DNA of 64,000 nucleotides from Geobacter sp. (GTDB taxonomy: Bacteria > Desulfobacterota > Desulfuromonadia > Geobacterales > Geobacteraceae), in NCBI GenBank assembly GCA_016177775.1, contig JACOUQ010000004.1, positions 124,001 through 188,000 on the forward strand, written 5' to 3'. Shown piece after piece: positions 52,524 through 61,016 of the stretch. Made by a program: the position numbers and the translations under genes. Below the pieces are notes generated by a model. That model saw nothing but the letters and a program-made list of their open reading frames with translations, ran no database searches and was not told the DNA's origin. How positions within the stretch are numbered: the stretch's first letter is position 1; each line of letters begins with the position of its first letter.

Positions 52524-53231
52524 ATGCCGACTGAAAAAACCAGCACCAACCTCCCGCGCATCCTCGTGGTCGACGACGAAGCCGCTATCCGGCGTTTCCT
52601 CCGCGCCGCCCTCGATACCGGGGAATTTTCCCTGCACGAGGCGGAGAATGGTCACGCAGCGCTGGCCGCGGCCACGGCAGTCAGGCCGGACATCATCCTC
52701 CTCGATCTGGGACTGCCTGACATGGACGGAGTCGAGGTCACCAGGAGGATCCGGGAGTGGTCCCAGGTCCCGATCATCGTCCTCTCCGTCCGGGAGCGGG
52801 AGGACGACAAGGTGGAGGCCCTGGATGCCGGCGCGGACGACTACCTGACCAAGCCGTTCGGCGTTGCCGAGCTCGTGGCGCGCATCCGGGTGTCGCTGCG
52901 CCGTTCCCTGCGAGAGCCACAGGAGCCGGTCTTCAGGACCGGCGGGCTGGAGATGGACCTCGCCCGGCGCCGGGTCCTGGTGGAAGGCGGGGAAGTGCAG
53001 CTGACACCGACGGAGTACGAGCTGCTCCGCCTCCTGGTGACCCATGCGGGCAAGGTGCTGACCCATGGCCAGATTTTGCGGCAGATCTGGGGAGTCGCCT
53101 ATATGGAACAGCCCCACGTGCTGCGGGTCAATATCAGCAACCTGCGGCACAAGATAGAAAAAGACCCTTCCCGCCCCCGCCATATCCTCACCGAACCGGG
53201 AGTCGGCTACCGGCTAAGGTCCGACGACTGA
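52524..53231 (+). CDS. kdpE: Response regulator KdpE
   Basis: A 235-residue OmpR-type regulator. Phospho-acceptor Asp 61 is in ILLDLGLPDMDG, the conserved Lys in YLTKPFGVAEL, and the winged helix ends EPGVGYRLR. It lies 14 bases after kdpD and would activate the kdp promoter, probably at the boxes near 44973-45021. Confidence 0.97.
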   Translation: MPTEKTSTNLPRILVVDDEAAIRRFLRAALDTGEFSLHEAENGHAALAAATAVRPDIILLDLGLPDMDGVEVTRRIREWSQVPIIVLSVREREDDKVEALDAGADDYLTKPFGVAELVARIRVSLRRSLREPQEPVFRTGGLEMDLARRRVLVEGGEVQLTPTEYELLRLLVTHAGKVLTHGQILRQIWGVAYMEQPHVLRVNISNLRHKIEKDPSRPRHILTEPGVGYRLRSDD

Positions 53232-53344
53232 CCTCCCCCCATCAAATCGCTTCCCCCGCTTGCGGAATCCGGAAAAGGCTTTAAGATTTTATTAAAGACT
53301 CCGGATTATCGCACCTGCTCAAGTCACCAAACGGGAGGAAGAAC

Positions 53345-55402
53345 ATGCCAACCAAGACTGCGCCCCTGATTCAGCACCTGAAGGAATACAAGGCAGGGAA
53401 GAGACGCTTCGAGAACGCATTCCAGGCGGTGTCGCGCATGATCCTGGAGGCGGGGATCGAGAAGGTGGTGGTGAACACCCGGACCACCTATGACTTCAAG
53501 ATCTTCCGCACCGGGAGAAAGCACCCGGTCGGGATGTACGACGAGATCAACAGCTTCGTCTCCTTTGTCAAGGACGCCGCCGAGGGGGGCTCCTCCAAGG
53601 AGATGGCATTCGTTCTGGTGGGGGAGCCGGGGAACGGCAAGACCTTCTTCGTCGAGTACCTGTGCGGCAAGTACCGCCAGTTCCTTGCCCAGGAGGGGAA
53701 CCGCAAATACTCCTTCCGCTACGTCGGTATGGACCGCCTCGGCTCCTACGGCAAGCTGTCGGTCATCGAGTCCCAGACCTACGAGGACCCGATGGTGCTC
53801 GCCATGAACCTCTTCCCCGATCCGGATGACAATAAAAAATTCCTCGCCGAGCGGGCCGGCTTGAGCGACGCGGAAATCGAGAAGCTGTTTCTAAGCTACC
53901 GCTCCCTCGGGGCCTGCAGCGGCTATATGTGGAACGACATCCGGAACTTCACGGGGGGCGACATCGACGAGATGCTGAAGTTCGTGGAGATCATCCCGGT
54001 TCCCCTCACCGAGAGCCTCGGCACGGTAACCGGCAAATACCCGGCCAAGGACAAGATCACCTCCTCCGCCGTTGACCTCCTGGGTGACGAATCGATCCAG
54101 CGGCTGCTGCACATCACCGACACCAACAATCCCTATCGCTTCGACCTGCGCCGCGGTGCCCTCGCCAGGGTGGCCGGCGGCGGCATCCACTTTGCCGACG
54201 AGATCTACAAGAACAAGAAGGACCTGGTGCAGGTCTACCTGGGGGTGATCCAGAACCGGACCATCGAAATCGACGGCTACCGCTGGCCGATCGACACCCT
54301 GATCGTCGCCACCAGCAACAACTCCGAGTTCAACCGCTTCCTCTCCGAGAAGGAGGAGGCCCCCATCATCGACCGCTGCCGGATATGCTACGTCTCCCAC
54401 AATACCAACTACCGGATGCAGGAACAGCTCACCTCCTACGCCATCGGCGGCGAGACCAAGACCACCCTTCTGCGGGAGGACTGCCACCTTGACCCGAACC
54501 TGAACTATTCGGCCAGCGTGGCCGTGGTCCTCTCCCGCCTCCCCCGCTCGGAAAAGCTCACCCCGGTCGAGACCCTCAAGCTCGCTGCCGGCGAGGTGGC
54601 AGGGGAAAAGAGCATGAAAACCCTGGCCGAGGTGATCGATATCCTCAACCAGGACCCGGACATCACCAAGCGATTCGGCCAGAAGGGGATCGGCCAGAGG
54701 AACCTCGGAAGGACCATGCAGGTCCTGGCCGAAAGCTCGGAAACCAACGAGGGGCGCTGCATGGTGGCCCACGACGTCTTCCGGGCGCTGGAGCGGGTGG
54801 TTCTCGACTATGTGCCGGATTCCAGCGACCGGGCCAAGTACCTGGACGACCTGAAGATCGCCAAGGGGCTCTACCGGGAGCGGATCATGACCGAGATGTT
54901 CAACGCCTACATGGACGAGCCGTACGCCATCCGCCGGGACGTGATGAACTATGTGAACATGATCGTCGGCATTGACGCCGAGAGCCTGGGGCCGGACCGG
55001 ATATGGAAGTACAAGGACCCCCAGACCGGCCAGCTGAAGGCACTGAAGATCGATGAGCGCTACGTGCGCAACATCGAGGACCGGCTGGGGCTGAAGACCG
55101 AGGAACAGCGGGAGAGCTTCCGCACCTCAATCCGGAAGATCTACGGCCAGAAGATATCCGTAGATCCCTCGTACGACTTCATGGACAACCTGGAACTGGT
55201 TAAGTCGGTGACCGACGTGCGCCTGAAATCCGACATCGCTGGGGCCGGCAGCCTGATCGGCGCCCTGGCCAACCGGACCAACGAGGAGAACCAGAAGCTG
55301 TACGACCGGATGATCACCACCATGCGGACCAAGCTCGGGTACTGCAGGACGTGTGCTGAGAAGACCATAGAGTATTTCTGCACGCAAGAGGATGAAGTCT
55401 GA
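53345..55402 (+). CDS. prkA: PrkA family serine protein kinase (YeaG-like)
   Basis: A 685-residue AAA-type protein. The P-loop is VGEPGNGKTFFVEYL (about 92-106). The PrkA AAA domain contains HFADEIYKNKKDLVQVYLG and the sensor region ATSNNSEFNRF; the C-terminal PrkA kinase-like domain follows (from about 420). E. coli YeaG and B. subtilis PrkA act under nutrient stress and stationary phase. It begins a run with DUF444 and SpoVR, the same trio as yeaG-yeaH-ycgB. GGGAGGAAGAAC precedes the ATG. Confidence 0.94.
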   Translation: MPTKTAPLIQHLKEYKAGKRRFENAFQAVSRMILEAGIEKVVVNTRTTYDFKIFRTGRKHPVGMYDEINSFVSFVKDAAEGGSSKEMAFVLVGEPGNGKTFFVEYLCGKYRQFLAQEGNRKYSFRYVGMDRLGSYGKLSVIESQTYEDPMVLAMNLFPDPDDNKKFLAERAGLSDAEIEKLFLSYRSLGACSGYMWNDIRNFTGGDIDEMLKFVEIIPVPLTESLGTVTGKYPAKDKITSSAVDLLGDESIQRLLHITDTNNPYRFDLRRGALARVAGGGIHFADEIYKNKKDLVQVYLGVIQNRTIEIDGYRWPIDTLIVATSNNSEFNRFLSEKEEAPIIDRCRICYVSHNTNYRMQEQLTSYAIGGETKTTLLREDCHLDPNLNYSASVAVVLSRLPRSEKLTPVETLKLAAGEVAGEKSMKTLAEVIDILNQDPDITKRFGQKGIGQRNLGRTMQVLAESSETNEGRCMVAHDVFRALERVVLDYVPDSSDRAKYLDDLKIAKGLYRERIMTEMFNAYMDEPYAIRRDVMNYVNMIVGIDAESLGPDRIWKYKDPQTGQLKALKIDERYVRNIEDRLGLKTEEQRESFRTSIRKIYGQKISVDPSYDFMDNLELVKSVTDVRLKSDIAGAGSLIGALANRTNEENQKLYDRMITTMRTKLGYCRTCAEKTIEYFCTQEDEV

Positions 55403-55408
55403 CAAAAT

Positions 55409-55494
55409 CTTTACCGCAGAGGCGCAGAGACCGCAGAGAAGTCATATTTTCAGAATTTCCTCCGCGACCCTCTGCGTCCTCGGCGGTTCAGGAT
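55409..55494. repeat. Inverted tandem repeat between prkA and yeaH
   Basis: accgcagaggcgcagagacc on the left faces ctctgcgtcctcggcggt on the right, an imperfect hairpin. It is related in composition to the element at 2750-2858. Confidence 0.65.
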
Positions 55495-55510
55495 TTGAAA
55501 AGAAGAATTT

Positions 55511-56878
55511 ATGGGCAAAGACCTCCAGACATATTTCGACGCACTCAAGGCCCAAGGCCTCCCCCCCGACCGCGAGGAACGCCTTCTGGCCGAGCTGCGC
55601 GACGAGCGGAGCCACGAGCCGCTCCCATCCAGTAGCGCGAAGCACGAGCCCCACCCCTTCTATGGATCGGGCGACCTGGCCGCGCTCCAGGATGTCGCCC
55701 CGCCGCAGACCCCTTATACCGTGGGCATCCGCTCCCTGGATGAGTTGCTGGAGCGGGACCGGATGCGGGAGCAGGACGGCTTCCCCCGCAAAATCCAGCT
55801 GGGACGATTGATCAAGCCCGCCCGGGCCGGGGGGAAGGAGCGCTTCGTCATCGTCCCGACCACGGTGGAGGAGAAGTTACTTCATGACCAGGTGCGCCTT
55901 CCCGAGGAAGAGGAATCGGCCGGCGGGAGCGGATCAGGCGAGGAGGGGGAAGTGATCGGCGAGCAGCCGGTCCGCCCGGAAGGAGAGGAAGGGGGCGAAG
56001 GGGCCGGCGCCGGCGGTGGCGAGGCCCACGAGCTGGAATCGACCGCCTACGACCTGGGAAAGATCCTCTCCGAAAAGTTCGAGCTCCCCAACCTGAAGGA
56101 CAAGGGGAAGAAGAGCGCCTTGGTCCGCTACAGCTACGACCTGACCGACAAGAAGCGCGGCTTCGGGCAACTCCTGGACAAGAAGGCGACCCTGCGGCGC
56201 ATCATCGAGACCAACATCGCCCTGGGGAATATCCCCGACATAAGCAACATCGACACCACCCGCTTCCTCATCGCCCCGGACGACCGGGTCTACCGCATCC
56301 TCTCCAGGGAGCTCGACTACGAGTCCCAGGCCATGATCTTCTTTGTCCGCGACTACTCCGGCTCCATGGACGGCAAGCCGACCGAGCTGGTGGTCTCCCA
56401 GCACATCCTGGTCTACAGCTGGCTCCTCTACCAGTATGCCAAGCAGGTGGAGTCCCGCTTCATCGTCCACGACAACGAGGCGAAGGAGGTCCCCGACTTC
56501 TACTCCTATTACAGCGCCAGGGTGGCGGGGGGAACCAAGGTGGCCTCCGCCTTCCGCTTGGTGAACGAGATCGTGGAGAAGGAAAAACTGGCCAAGGACT
56601 ACAACATCTTCATCTTCCACGGCACCGACGGGGACGACTGGGACACCGAGGGGAAAGAGGCGCTGCCGGAGCTGAAGAAGATGATAACCTACGCCAGCCG
56701 GATCGGCGTAACCGTGGTGCGCCACTCCTACATCGGCAGCTCGAAGACCGAGGTGGAGAGCTACCTGGAAAACTCCGGGCTCCTCAAGGAGAAACCGGAA
56801 CTGCTCCGGATGGATGCGATGGATATCGAAGCTGAAGAGGCGCGGGTGATAGAGGGGATAAAGCGGCTCATTTCATGA
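55511..56878 (+). CDS. yeaH: DUF444/YeaH-family protein
   Basis: A 455-residue protein. The N-terminal 100 residues hold GLPPDREERLLAELRDE, followed by an acidic low-complexity linker (about 125-170) and a C-terminal von Willebrand A-like domain (from about 270) with the metal site FFVRDYSGSMDG (DxSxS). Such vWA proteins usually act with AAA ATPases, and PrkA next door is one. The second metal-site element is in FIFHGTDGDDW. Confidence 0.92.
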   Translation: MGKDLQTYFDALKAQGLPPDREERLLAELRDERSHEPLPSSSAKHEPHPFYGSGDLAALQDVAPPQTPYTVGIRSLDELLERDRMREQDGFPRKIQLGRLIKPARAGGKERFVIVPTTVEEKLLHDQVRLPEEEESAGGSGSGEEGEVIGEQPVRPEGEEGGEGAGAGGGEAHELESTAYDLGKILSEKFELPNLKDKGKKSALVRYSYDLTDKKRGFGQLLDKKATLRRIIETNIALGNIPDISNIDTTRFLIAPDDRVYRILSRELDYESQAMIFFVRDYSGSMDGKPTELVVSQHILVYSWLLYQYAKQVESRFIVHDNEAKEVPDFYSYYSARVAGGTKVASAFRLVNEIVEKEKLAKDYNIFIFHGTDGDDWDTEGKEALPELKKMITYASRIGVTVVRHSYIGSSKTEVESYLENSGLLKEKPELLRMDAMDIEAEEARVIEGIKRLIS

Positions 56879-56880
56879 CC

Positions 56881-56941
56881 GGTAGGGGCAGACCTGCGTG
56901 TCTGCCCCATAAAGGGCGAACACACAGGTTCGCCCCTACAA
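56881..56941. repeat. Inverted repeat between yeaH and spoVR
   Basis: gtaggggcagacctgcgtgt and its partner gggcgaacacacaggttcgc form stem structures ending in cgcccctac. It is the same family as the kdpA/kdpB gap element. Confidence 0.7.
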
Positions 56942-56950
56942 GAAAAAATC

Positions 56951-58576
56951 ATGCAACTCATCGACCAACATACCAAGAAGATCATGGAAGGGTGCAAGGA
57001 GCGGGCGCGGGATGCGGGGCTCTCCTTTGCGGACGAAACCCTGGAGTATGTCGTCACCAACCGGGACATGCTGGAGCTCTCCCCCAAGGTGATGATCCCC
57101 ACCCTCTACGACTACTGGGTCCACGACGTGGAGGTGCTCAAGGGAAAGGGGCGCTACGAGCTCTATCCCCACAACCCCTACGAGACGGTGATCAACACCC
57201 GTCCCGCCATCTCCTTCTACAACGACAACAACCCCGACTGGCTGAACGTGATGATCTTCTACCACGTCCTGGCCCACGTCGACTTCTTCCAGAACAACCA
57301 GTTCTTCCGCCACACCTGGGAGTATGACCTGGCCGGTCAGGCCCTGGCGGACAAGCGCCTGATCGCCAGGCTGCGCAGCGAAAAGGGGCGCTGGGTCGAC
57401 TACGTGATCGAGTTCGCCCGCGGGGTCGACAACCTGGTCGACTACTTCGGGGAGCTCTCCCAGCTCGACCGCCCCCCTGCCACCCACCTGACGCGGCGCC
57501 GCGATTACTACTTCGACGTCTTCCTCCAGGCGGTGAAGAAGGTGAAGACCGCCGAATATATCCGGGAGATCGAGCGGTACAACGACTGCCAGAACAAGTA
57601 CGACGAACTGGCCGACGACACCTTTTTCAGCGATGTGGCCGAGAAGTACCCGGAATTCGAGACCATGTTCCACAAGTACCTGGAGGTTCTGGAACCCGCC
57701 CGCCTCGACGTTTTGCAGTTCCTCCTGGAGTACTCCCCCTTCCTCAACCGGGACGAGAACAAGTGGATGAAGTCGGTAATTGACATCGTGCGCAAGACCT
57801 CGGTCTACTTCCAGCCCCAGATCCGGACCAAGATCATGAACGAGGGGTGGGCGAGCTACTGGCACGAAACGCTCTTCCTGCGGGACGAGCGGATAAAGGG
57901 GCACGAGGCCGATTTCGCCCGGATCCACGCCGGGGTGACCTCCATGCCCAGGGTCGGGCTCAACCCTTACGCCCTCGGGATGCGGCTGTTCCAGCATATC
58001 GAAGAGGGGGCCGGGCGGGGAAAGTACACCCATGACTATCATAAGCTCGCGGATGCGTGGCAGCGGGAGAAGTACGACGCAGCCACCGGCAAGGGTCCAG
58101 AGTTCATCTTCCACCTCCGGGAGCACATGGCGGACTTCCTTTTCCTCAACACCTTCGTGGACCAGGAGTTCGTCAACCGCCACCGCCTCTTCGTCACCGG
58201 CAAGCGCCTGAACCGCCAGCGGATGGTCTGGGAGTACTATGTGAAGAGCAGGAACGCCGACGAATACCGGCAGATGCTCCTGGAACTCCTCTATCACCCC
58301 CCCTCCATCGCAATCGACCGGCAGAAGAGCGACGGCGGGACACTGTCTCTGGTCCACCGCTTCGAGGGGAAGCCCCTGGTGCAGGAATTCATCGCCGGCA
58401 CCATGCTCGGCATCGAGTTCCTCTGGGGGGGAAGGGTGCAGCTGGAGACGAGCGAGGTGACTCTCCCGCCACCGCAGGAAGGATGGGCGCCAGCGGAGAA
58501 GAAAGAAGGAATCCAGTGGCAGCGGGTGGTTTATACGATGGAAGGCAGGAAGCTGAGAAAGGAAAATCTGCAGTAG
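56951..58576 (+). CDS. spoVR: SpoVR family protein
   Basis: A 541-residue SpoVR/YcgB-family protein. Conserved features visible are FYHVLAHVDFFQNNQFF, ARGVDNLVDYFGEL, IMNEGWASYWHETLF and GMRLFQHIEEGAGRG. The many His, Asp and Glu residues suggest a metal-binding or enzyme fold. It is known from Bacillus spore cortex formation and widely present in non-sporulators with PrkA and DUF444. Biochemical function is unknown. Confidence 0.93.
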   Translation: MQLIDQHTKKIMEGCKERARDAGLSFADETLEYVVTNRDMLELSPKVMIPTLYDYWVHDVEVLKGKGRYELYPHNPYETVINTRPAISFYNDNNPDWLNVMIFYHVLAHVDFFQNNQFFRHTWEYDLAGQALADKRLIARLRSEKGRWVDYVIEFARGVDNLVDYFGELSQLDRPPATHLTRRRDYYFDVFLQAVKKVKTAEYIREIERYNDCQNKYDELADDTFFSDVAEKYPEFETMFHKYLEVLEPARLDVLQFLLEYSPFLNRDENKWMKSVIDIVRKTSVYFQPQIRTKIMNEGWASYWHETLFLRDERIKGHEADFARIHAGVTSMPRVGLNPYALGMRLFQHIEEGAGRGKYTHDYHKLADAWQREKYDAATGKGPEFIFHLREHMADFLFLNTFVDQEFVNRHRLFVTGKRLNRQRMVWEYYVKSRNADEYRQMLLELLYHPPSIAIDRQKSDGGTLSLVHRFEGKPLVQEFIAGTMLGIEFLWGGRVQLETSEVTLPPPQEGWAPAEKKEGIQWQRVVYTMEGRKLRKENLQ

Positions 58577-58652
58577 GCAACAGGCAACAGGCAACGGGCA
58601 AAGGATAATGACAGTTTTTCCCCTTTGCCTATTGCCTAATGCCCATTGCCTA
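58577..58652. repeat. Inverted tandem repeat between spoVR and the second P-loop gene
   Basis: Copies of ggcaaca/ggcaacg on the left face cctttgcctattgcctaatg on the right, giving a hairpin of degenerate 7-8-base units. The coding frame upstream of 58662 runs through it and is not used. Confidence 0.65.
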
Positions 58653-58661
58653 GGGTTATTC

Positions 58662-61001
58662 ATGGCCAACATCGACGACGCACTTCGACATATCGACCGG
58701 AGCATGAGCGAGTGGGAGCAGCGCGCCCCGATCCCCTTCGACGAGTTTCTGAAGGTGGTGGCGCAGCGGCCGGAGAAGGTGGTGCGCAACATCTTCCAGG
58801 TCTTCCACGACATGATTACCGGCTACCTGAAGGAGGGGCTCGACGAGTATCCCGACGACCCGGAATCGATCCACTTCGTCTCCTACGACTGCCGCCGCCT
58901 CTTCATCGAGGGGACCGACAACCCGTTCTTCGCCGATCGGCTCTTCGCCAACCGGTTGGTGAACCTGGTGGAGGCGTGGATGCGCGGCGCCCAGCAGAAC
59001 AAGATCTATATCTTCGAGGGACCACACGGCAGCGGCAAGAGCACCTTCCTCAACAATCTGCTGATGAAGTTCGAGAAGTTCGCCAACCTGGAGGAAAACG
59101 CCCGCTATGAGACGGTCTGGCGCATTTCCAGGGAACAACTCGGCACCATCCCCGCCCACCAGGTGAACCAGTTCATGGACAAGCTGGGCAGGCTCCTAGA
59201 CGAGTACGAGTTGGGAGAGAGTCAGCTACTGGAAGCGAGGAGCGCCCTTGCCGCCGGCGAGTACGTGGAGGTTCCCTGCGCCTCCCACGACAACCCTCTG
59301 CTCATGGTTCCCAAGCACCACCGCCGCCAATTCTTCGACGATCTGCTGAAAAATAACGAGTTCAAGTGGAGACTATTCACCGAAAAGCAGTACGAATGGG
59401 TCTTCAGGAGCAACCCCTGCACCATTTGCAGCTCCATTTACCAGGCCCTCCTCTCCCGCGTGAAAAGCCCGGCCGAGGTATTCCGCATGGTCTACGCCCG
59501 ACCGTACCGTTTCAACCGCAGGCTCGGGGAAGGGATCAGCGTGTTCACCCCCGGCGACAGACCGATGAGGCAGCACGTCATGGGCAACGAGATGCTCCAG
59601 GGGAGGATCAACGCACTGCTCCAGGATTCCAATGCGGTCAAATACATGTTCACCAACTACGCCAAGACCAACAACGGGGTCTATGCCCTGATGGACATCA
59701 AATCCAACAACGTGGAGCGGCTGAACGAGCTGCACAACATCATCAGCGAAGGGGTGCACAAGGTGGAGGACCTGGAGGAGGACGTAAACTCCCTCTTCCT
59801 GGCAGTATCGAACCCGGAGGACAAGGAGCATGCCCATCTCTTCCAGTCCTTTTCCGACCGGATCGAGTACATCAAGATGCCCTATGTCCTGGACATCAAC
59901 ACCGAGGTGGAGATCTACCGCAACGTGTTCGGCAAGCATGTGGAGGCTTCGTTCCTCCCCAGGGTGCTGCACGACTTCGCCAGGATCGTCATCTCCACTA
60001 GGCTCAACCTGAACTCCGAAGCGCTCCAGGAGTGGATCCCCGACCCGACGAAGTACCGGCTCTACTGCGACGAGAACCTGCAACTGCTGAAGATGGAGCT
60101 CTACACCGGCTACATCCCCCCTTGGCTCAGCGAGGAGGACCGCAAGGCACTGACCGCCAAGCTGCGGCGCAAGGTCATTGCCGAGTCCGAAACCGATGGG
60201 GACCACGGCCTGTCCGGCCGCGACTCGATCCGGATATTCAACGAGTTCTACTCCATGTATGCCCGCAAGGACAAGCTGATCAACATGGCCGATCTCTTCA
60301 CCTTCTTCACCCAGGTCCACCCGGAGCTCGCCTCCCAGATCCCCGCCGGCTTCCTCCCGTCGCTTCTCCGGATGTACAACTACACGGTCCTTCAGGAGGT
60401 GAAGGAGTCGCTCTATTACTACAATGAGGAACAGATATCGCGGGAGATCCAGAATTACATGTTCGCGGTGAACTTCGAGCCGGGGACAGCCGTAACGTGC
60501 AGGTTTACGGGGCAGAAGCTGGAGGTGAGCGAGGCGTACTTCGAGGCGATCGAGGCGCGGCTACTGGGGGCGGGGGTAGACCTGTACAAGCGGGAGACAT
60601 TCCGCCGGGGGGTGCAGAAGGAGTATGCGGCCACGACCCTGACTCAGGAGATCATGGCCGAGGAGAAGCCGATCACGGAGACCCGGCTGTTCGCGGACCT
60701 GCATGACCGGTACGTCTACAACCTGAAGGAAAAGGCGCTCGACCCGTTCCTGGAGAACGAGAACTTCCGGCGCGCCATCAAGGATTACGACCGGGACACG
60801 TTCAAGACCTACGACAAGCGGATCAGGAGCGACGTAGCCTTCCTGATCGGCAATCTCGGCAGCAAGTTCCACTACACCAAGAACGGCGCCAAGGAGGTCT
60901 GCATCTACGTCATCGACAACGACCTCGCCCGCCAGTTCACCATTCCCACGCCAATCGAGCCGAACTTCCATCGGCGGGAAGAGATACTTTCCAGCGAGTA
61001 G
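58662..61001 (+). CDS. Large PrkA-like P-loop protein, fourth member of the prkA-yeaH-spoVR cluster
   Basis: A 779-residue protein. The P-loop is IFEGPHGSGKSTFLNNLLMKF (key part GPHGSGKS, about 120-127). A putative zinc-knuckle pair is seen in CTICSSIYQAL. The long helical C-terminal half has EEQISREIQNYMFAVN. Overall layout resembles a diverged PrkA-type kinase, larger than the first. The start at 58662 (MANIDDALRHIDRSMSEWEQ) is preferred to an upstream in-frame start that lies in the repeat. It is the last gene before the convergent kup gene. Kinase activity is inferred. Confidence 0.8.
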   Translation: MANIDDALRHIDRSMSEWEQRAPIPFDEFLKVVAQRPEKVVRNIFQVFHDMITGYLKEGLDEYPDDPESIHFVSYDCRRLFIEGTDNPFFADRLFANRLVNLVEAWMRGAQQNKIYIFEGPHGSGKSTFLNNLLMKFEKFANLEENARYETVWRISREQLGTIPAHQVNQFMDKLGRLLDEYELGESQLLEARSALAAGEYVEVPCASHDNPLLMVPKHHRRQFFDDLLKNNEFKWRLFTEKQYEWVFRSNPCTICSSIYQALLSRVKSPAEVFRMVYARPYRFNRRLGEGISVFTPGDRPMRQHVMGNEMLQGRINALLQDSNAVKYMFTNYAKTNNGVYALMDIKSNNVERLNELHNIISEGVHKVEDLEEDVNSLFLAVSNPEDKEHAHLFQSFSDRIEYIKMPYVLDINTEVEIYRNVFGKHVEASFLPRVLHDFARIVISTRLNLNSEALQEWIPDPTKYRLYCDENLQLLKMELYTGYIPPWLSEEDRKALTAKLRRKVIAESETDGDHGLSGRDSIRIFNEFYSMYARKDKLINMADLFTFFTQVHPELASQIPAGFLPSLLRMYNYTVLQEVKESLYYYNEEQISREIQNYMFAVNFEPGTAVTCRFTGQKLEVSEAYFEAIEARLLGAGVDLYKRETFRRGVQKEYAATTLTQEIMAEEKPITETRLFADLHDRYVYNLKEKALDPFLENENFRRAIKDYDRDTFKTYDKRIRSDVAFLIGNLGSKFHYTKNGAKEVCIYVIDNDLARQFTIPTPIEPNFHRREEILSSE

Positions 61002-61016
61002 ACCCTCGTAGCCCTC

